Assembly (NCBI RefSeq): GCF_019511525.1
Contig: NZ_JAEUAT010000025.1
Coordinates: 1-64,000 of the forward strand
Length of the DNA: 64,000 nt
Origin: Rhizobium cauense
GTDB taxonomy: Bacteria; Pseudomonadota; Alphaproteobacteria; Rhizobiales; Rhizobiaceae
Direction: 5' to 3'
The notes under the pieces were generated by a model. It was not told the origin of the DNA. It searched no databases and saw nothing but the letters and a program-made list of their open reading frames with translations. This document shows positions 60,986 through 64,000 of the stretch, in pieces (the stretch's first letter is position 1; every line of letters starts with the position of its first letter). The translations under genes were made by a program, and so were the position numbers.

Positions 60986-63127
60986 CTAGATGGCAGGCTC
61001 CTCCGGGCCGGCGGAACGTTGCGCTGTGTGGCGTGCGGCTGCGGCACGCGCTTCAGCCTCGTGCCCTTCACCTGAGACCTGCACCGTCGGAACGGCAAAC
61101 TCGATGCCGTTTTCCTTGAAGGCGTTGCGGATCATGGCCAGCGCGTTGCGCCGGATTACGAACTGCTCTCCCGGTTTCGTCATCATCGCAAGGCGGATAA
61201 CGATGGCGAACTCGCCAAACTGCTCCACACCTTTCATCTTCAGCGTCTCGATGATGTGCGGACTGTAGTCGGGATTGTCCAGGAGCTGCTGTCCGATCTG
61301 CTTGATCACCTTCTTGGCCTTCACCAGATCGGTGTCATAGGTCACGTTCAAGGTGATCTTGTCGATCGTCCAGTCGCGGTTGAGGTTCTTGACCGCCCCG
61401 AGTTCGCCGAACGGCACCGTCGTCAGCGGCCCCCGATGATGCCGCAGCTTGACGGAACGCAGGCTGAAAGCCTCAACCACGCCCTTGTGGCTGCCACTCT
61501 CGATGTACTCCCCGACACGGAAGGCATCGTCCCACAGATAGAACATGCCGCTGATGACATCCTTCACGATGGTCTGCGCACCGAAGCCGACGGCAACGCC
61601 GACAACACCAGCACCTGCGATCAGAGGGGCAATCTGGACTCCAAGACCGGACAGCACCATGAGAACCGCGATAACGGCGATGATGACGGCTAGAATGTTG
61701 CGAAAGATCGGGAGCAAGGTCTGCAGACGCGCACGCCTGGCCTTCTCCTCGTCCGTGGCGGCTCCATCGATACGGGATTCGTCCAGCTTGCCGTTGATGT
61801 AGGCACGAGCTAGGTGCCAGAGCAGGTCGGCAGCAAGCAGAATGACGATCCCACCGATCGCGCCCCGCGCAATGCGATCGATCATCGTCTCCCCGGCTGC
61901 CATTCGATCCGCGGCGAGGCCAAGCATACGGCCAAACCAGAACGCTGCGGCGGCGATGATGATCGCCCGAACGCCGCGATCAAGGAGCACGGTGGCGATC
62001 CTGCGTTGCGCAAGCAACCCTGCCTCCGCCTGATGCAGAGAGCGAACCGCCAGCGTGGCAACCGTAAGCGCCCGTGGCAGCAGCACCGCATAGATACCAA
62101 TCCACAGCAACAGATTGAAGCCCGTGACCCAGAGAAGCCAGAGCAATCCGAAATAGATCGTCAGCCCCCAAGACAGGGTGAGGCTGCGATGCTCCCCTTC
62201 CTCCACCGGGCGGGACCAGACGGCCTCGACGGCAATGGCAAGCAATCCAAGGCCGAGGATGTAACCAACGAAGTAGCGGGCGCCTTCCGAAAAGCCAAGC
62301 GGGACCAGGAGCTGGATCGCCGCCCAGCCGAAGGCGAAATAAATGACGAAGAGGGCACAGCGGCGAAACCAGAACAAGGCCTTAGCCCGCGACACCTGGC
62401 GCTCGCCATCCGCCCGTGGCAGGGTCACAAGTGCGACCAGCAGCCGCCCCAAGGCGACAGCGACGCGAGCGACGATCAGCGCAATTGCGATCGCGATCGC
62501 CATGGACCGCGTAATCGGCGGCCAGTTGAAGGCAAGCAAGGGCACCAGCGTGGCCGCTGCGAACACCACTGCCGGCACTATGCGATAGAAGAGATTTGCC
62601 GTCGCGTGGTGCGCAACCGTCATCACCTCGTCGTCGCTCTGACGAACTCGCGGCTTCGGGACGACGATGCGAAACAGCAGCTCAGCCACCGCTCCGGCTA
62701 GAAACAGTACCAAGACCTCGGTCGTTATCAGCACCCAACCGGCCGGCGCGACCTCGCGCTCGACGATATCGGAGGCGGACGCCACCTCTTCGGGAATAGC
62801 CATTGCCGCATCGGAGACCATCTCGACATGACGGCGTGCATGATCGACGAGTTCGGACAATGCCGACACCTCTCCGGTTTCGGCCGGGGTGGTTGTCGGC
62901 TGAGGCTGAGCCCGCGTTTGCGTCGCCATCCACTCCTTCACTTGCGGCGTCTGCATCAAATCAAGAATCTGACGCACTTCAGCAGGCGGTTGAGCAGTGG
63001 TTGCCGCAGAAGGAGTTGAGGCAGGTGCCGTCTGGGCGGCGCCCGTACTTGCGACCCCAAGAAGGAACATCACCGATATCAGCAGATGCAATACACCACG
63101 CACACCAATTGCGAGAACCATCAACAT
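60986..63127 (-). CDS. Large MscS-family mechanosensitive channel
   Basis: The 713-residue protein has a signal peptide (VLHLLISVMFLLGVASTGAA), a short periplasmic region, about ten membrane helices, then the MscS core: IAPLIAGAGVVGVAVGFGAQ, TIVKDVISGMFYLWDDAFRV and VVEAFSLRSVKLRHHRGPLT, and the beta/alpha-beta cytoplasmic domain. The long N-terminal membrane part places it with the MscK/YbiO/YnaI types. It releases solutes on hypo-osmotic shock. Confidence 0.92.
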   Translation of the reverse strand: MLMVLAIGVRGVLHLLISVMFLLGVASTGAAQTAPASTPSAATTAQPPAEVRQILDLMQTPQVKEWMATQTRAQPQPTTTPAETGEVSALSELVDHARRHVEMVSDAAMAIPEEVASASDIVEREVAPAGWVLITTEVLVLFLAGAVAELLFRIVVPKPRVRQSDDEVMTVAHHATANLFYRIVPAVVFAAATLVPLLAFNWPPITRSMAIAIAIALIVARVAVALGRLLVALVTLPRADGERQVSRAKALFWFRRCALFVIYFAFGWAAIQLLVPLGFSEGARYFVGYILGLGLLAIAVEAVWSRPVEEGEHRSLTLSWGLTIYFGLLWLLWVTGFNLLLWIGIYAVLLPRALTVATLAVRSLHQAEAGLLAQRRIATVLLDRGVRAIIIAAAAFWFGRMLGLAADRMAAGETMIDRIARGAIGGIVILLAADLLWHLARAYINGKLDESRIDGAATDEEKARRARLQTLLPIFRNILAVIIAVIAVLMVLSGLGVQIAPLIAGAGVVGVAVGFGAQTIVKDVISGMFYLWDDAFRVGEYIESGSHKGVVEAFSLRSVKLRHHRGPLTTVPFGELGAVKNLNRDWTIDKITLNVTYDTDLVKAKKVIKQIGQQLLDNPDYSPHIIETLKMKGVEQFGEFAIVIRLAMMTKPGEQFVIRRNALAMIRNAFKENGIEFAVPTVQVSGEGHEAEARAAAARHTAQRSAGPEEPAI

Positions 63128-63170
63128 TGCCCCCTAACGATCCCCCAACAATATATCGTGCTTTGTAAAA

Positions 63171-63201
63171 GAAAAGCCCGCGCATATGAGAGTGCGCGGG
63201 C
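63171..63201 (-). terminator. Rho-independent terminator of gnd
   Basis: GCCCGCGCA pairs with TGCGCGGGC around CTCTCATA-type loop; on the minus strand TTTTCTTTTAC follows. It lies 26 bp past the gnd stop codon. Confidence 0.85.
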
Positions 63202-63226
63202 CGGAAATAGTAACGGGTGGAGTGCC

Positions 63227-64000
63227 TTATCCCTTCGGCTTCTCGACGTGACCGCCGAAGCCAGCGCGCATCGCCGAAAGCACCTTGTTGGCGAACTCGT
63301 CATTGTCGCGCGATGAAAAGCGGCCATGAAGCGCGGCACTCAGCACCGGCGTCGGCACGCTTTCGTCTATCGCCGCCATGATCGTCCACCGACCCTCGCC
63401 GGAATCGGAGACGCGGCCAGCAAACTTGCCGAGGACGGGATCGGCGTGCAGTGCATCGGCAGTCAGATCGAGCAGCCACGACGTGATGACGCTGCCGCGG
63501 CGCCACACTTCGGCAACATCGGGCAGGTTGAAGTCATAGCGATAGTATTCGGGATGCGCCAAAGGTGCTGTTTCTGCGTCCACCTCATGGGTGGCCGCAC
63601 CGACATTCGCATGCTTCAGGATGTTCAGCCCTTCAGCATAGGCGGCCATCAGACCGTACTCGATACCATTGTGAACCATCTTGACGAAGTGTCCGGCGCC
63701 GTGCGGGCCGCAATGAAGGTAGCCCAGCTCGGCCGTGCTCTCCGGGCGCGCGCTGCGACCGGCGGAAGGAGCGACATCACCCTGGCCCGGCGCCAGAGAC
63801 GCAAAGATCGGGGACAGCGATTGCACGATCCCCTTCTCGCCACCGATCATCAGGCAATAGCCACGCTCGAGGCCGAAGACCCCTCCGCTGGTGCCGACAT
63901 CGACATAGTGGATCCCTTTGGTGATGAGCTCCGCCCCACGCCGGATATCGTCGTGATAGTATGAGTTGCCGCCATCGATGATGATGTCATCGTCATGCAG
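63227..64000 (-). CDS. gnd: 6-phosphogluconate dehydrogenase, C-terminal part (5' end outside window)
   Basis: The minus-strand frame is open to the window edge (258 codons). It shows DGGNSYYHDDIRRG, VDVGTSGGVFGLERGYCLMI, HFVKMVHNGIEYGLMAAYAE with the catalytic Lys and the His-Asn-Gly, then the all-helical C-terminal domain ending in HVEKPKG. This C-terminal length fits the short YqeC-type enzymes (about 300-340 residues). It oxidatively decarboxylates 6-phosphogluconate to ribulose-5-P. An internal ATG at 63850 is not the true start. Confidence 0.92.
   Translation of the reverse strand: MHDDDIIIDGGNSYYHDDIRRGAELITKGIHYVDVGTSGGVFGLERGYCLMIGGEKGIVQSLSPIFASLAPGQGDVAPSAGRSARPESTAELGYLHCGPHGAGHFVKMVHNGIEYGLMAAYAEGLNILKHANVGAATHEVDAETAPLAHPEYYRYDFNLPDVAEVWRRGSVITSWLLDLTADALHADPVLGKFAGRVSDSGEGRWTIMAAIDESVPTPVLSAALHGRFSSRDNDEFANKVLSAMRAGFGGHVEKPKG

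Overview
The window looks like chromosome from a member of the Rhizobiaceae (Rhizobium/Ensifer/Agrobacterium relatives, Alphaproteobacteria). It is GC-rich. It carries a tolQRAB-pal-cpoB-tilS-ftsH-glmM block, a serC-serA pair with a serC-type leader, the sqdBDC sulfolipid operon, the acvB-lpiA (lysyl-phosphatidylglycerol) pair and a coxMNOP-like alternative cytochrome oxidase cluster, a combination familiar from rhizobia. I see no transposase, integrase, prophage or CRISPR array.

Layout. 0-3.6 kb: a partial exported glycine-rich repeat protein, a transglutaminase-like cysteine protease, a small conserved-looking protein and a polytopic membrane protein. 3.7-5.1 kb: tRNA-Met(CAT) and mnmA. 5.3-9.4 kb: chromate resistance (rhodanese-ChrB fusion plus ChrA), a siderophore-interacting reductase and an O-methyltransferase. 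9.5-16.6 kb: a PAS-PAS-GGDEF-EAL protein, a divergent MerR regulator/Zn-Cd-Pb P-type ATPase pair with a clear operator, a bacterial ionotropic-glutamate-receptor-like protein, a Pro/Ala/Thr-rich membrane protein and a tiny entericidin-like lipoprotein. 16.6-21.4 kb: serC-serA and two outer-membrane beta-barrels. 21.6-33 kb: the envelope/housekeeping block glmM, ftsH, tilS, cpoB, pal, tolB, tolA, tolR, tolQ, ybgC. 33.1-36.8 kb: sqdB-sqdD-sqdC with ATGA overlaps, then an Ala-rich unknown. 36.9-42 kb: 5-formyl-THF cyclo-ligase, a YmdB-type phosphodiesterase, an odd metallo-beta-lactamase-fold protein, an FMN split-barrel protein, yebC, an IalB-like and an SH3-like exported protein. 42-47 kb: cytochrome c plus a five-subunit haem-copper oxidase. 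47.2-53.6 kb: a luciferase-like monooxygenase, a TadG/TadE/TadE trio and a chemotaxis receptor. 53.9-63 kb: ruvCAB, DinB-like, acvB, lpiA, a large MscS channel and a partial gnd at the edge.

Themes. Much of the window concerns the cell envelope: Tol-Pal, outer-membrane barrels, sulfolipid and lysyl-PG lipids, a MscS channel, and exported repeat/SH3/IalB proteins. Four TTAA-N7-TTAAC-like (CtrA-type) sites lie in front of the glycine-rich protein, an OMP, pal and tolQ, which suggests cell-cycle control of part of this set (inference). The most unusual items are the glycine-rich repeat protein behind a perfect CtrA-type site, the glutamate-receptor-like protein without a K+-type filter, the TadE protein with two EF-hand-like loops, the metallo-beta-lactamase-fold protein with altered metal ligands, and the roughly 13-kb block separating yebC from ruvCAB. 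I did not find a clearly new multi-gene defence or mobile system.
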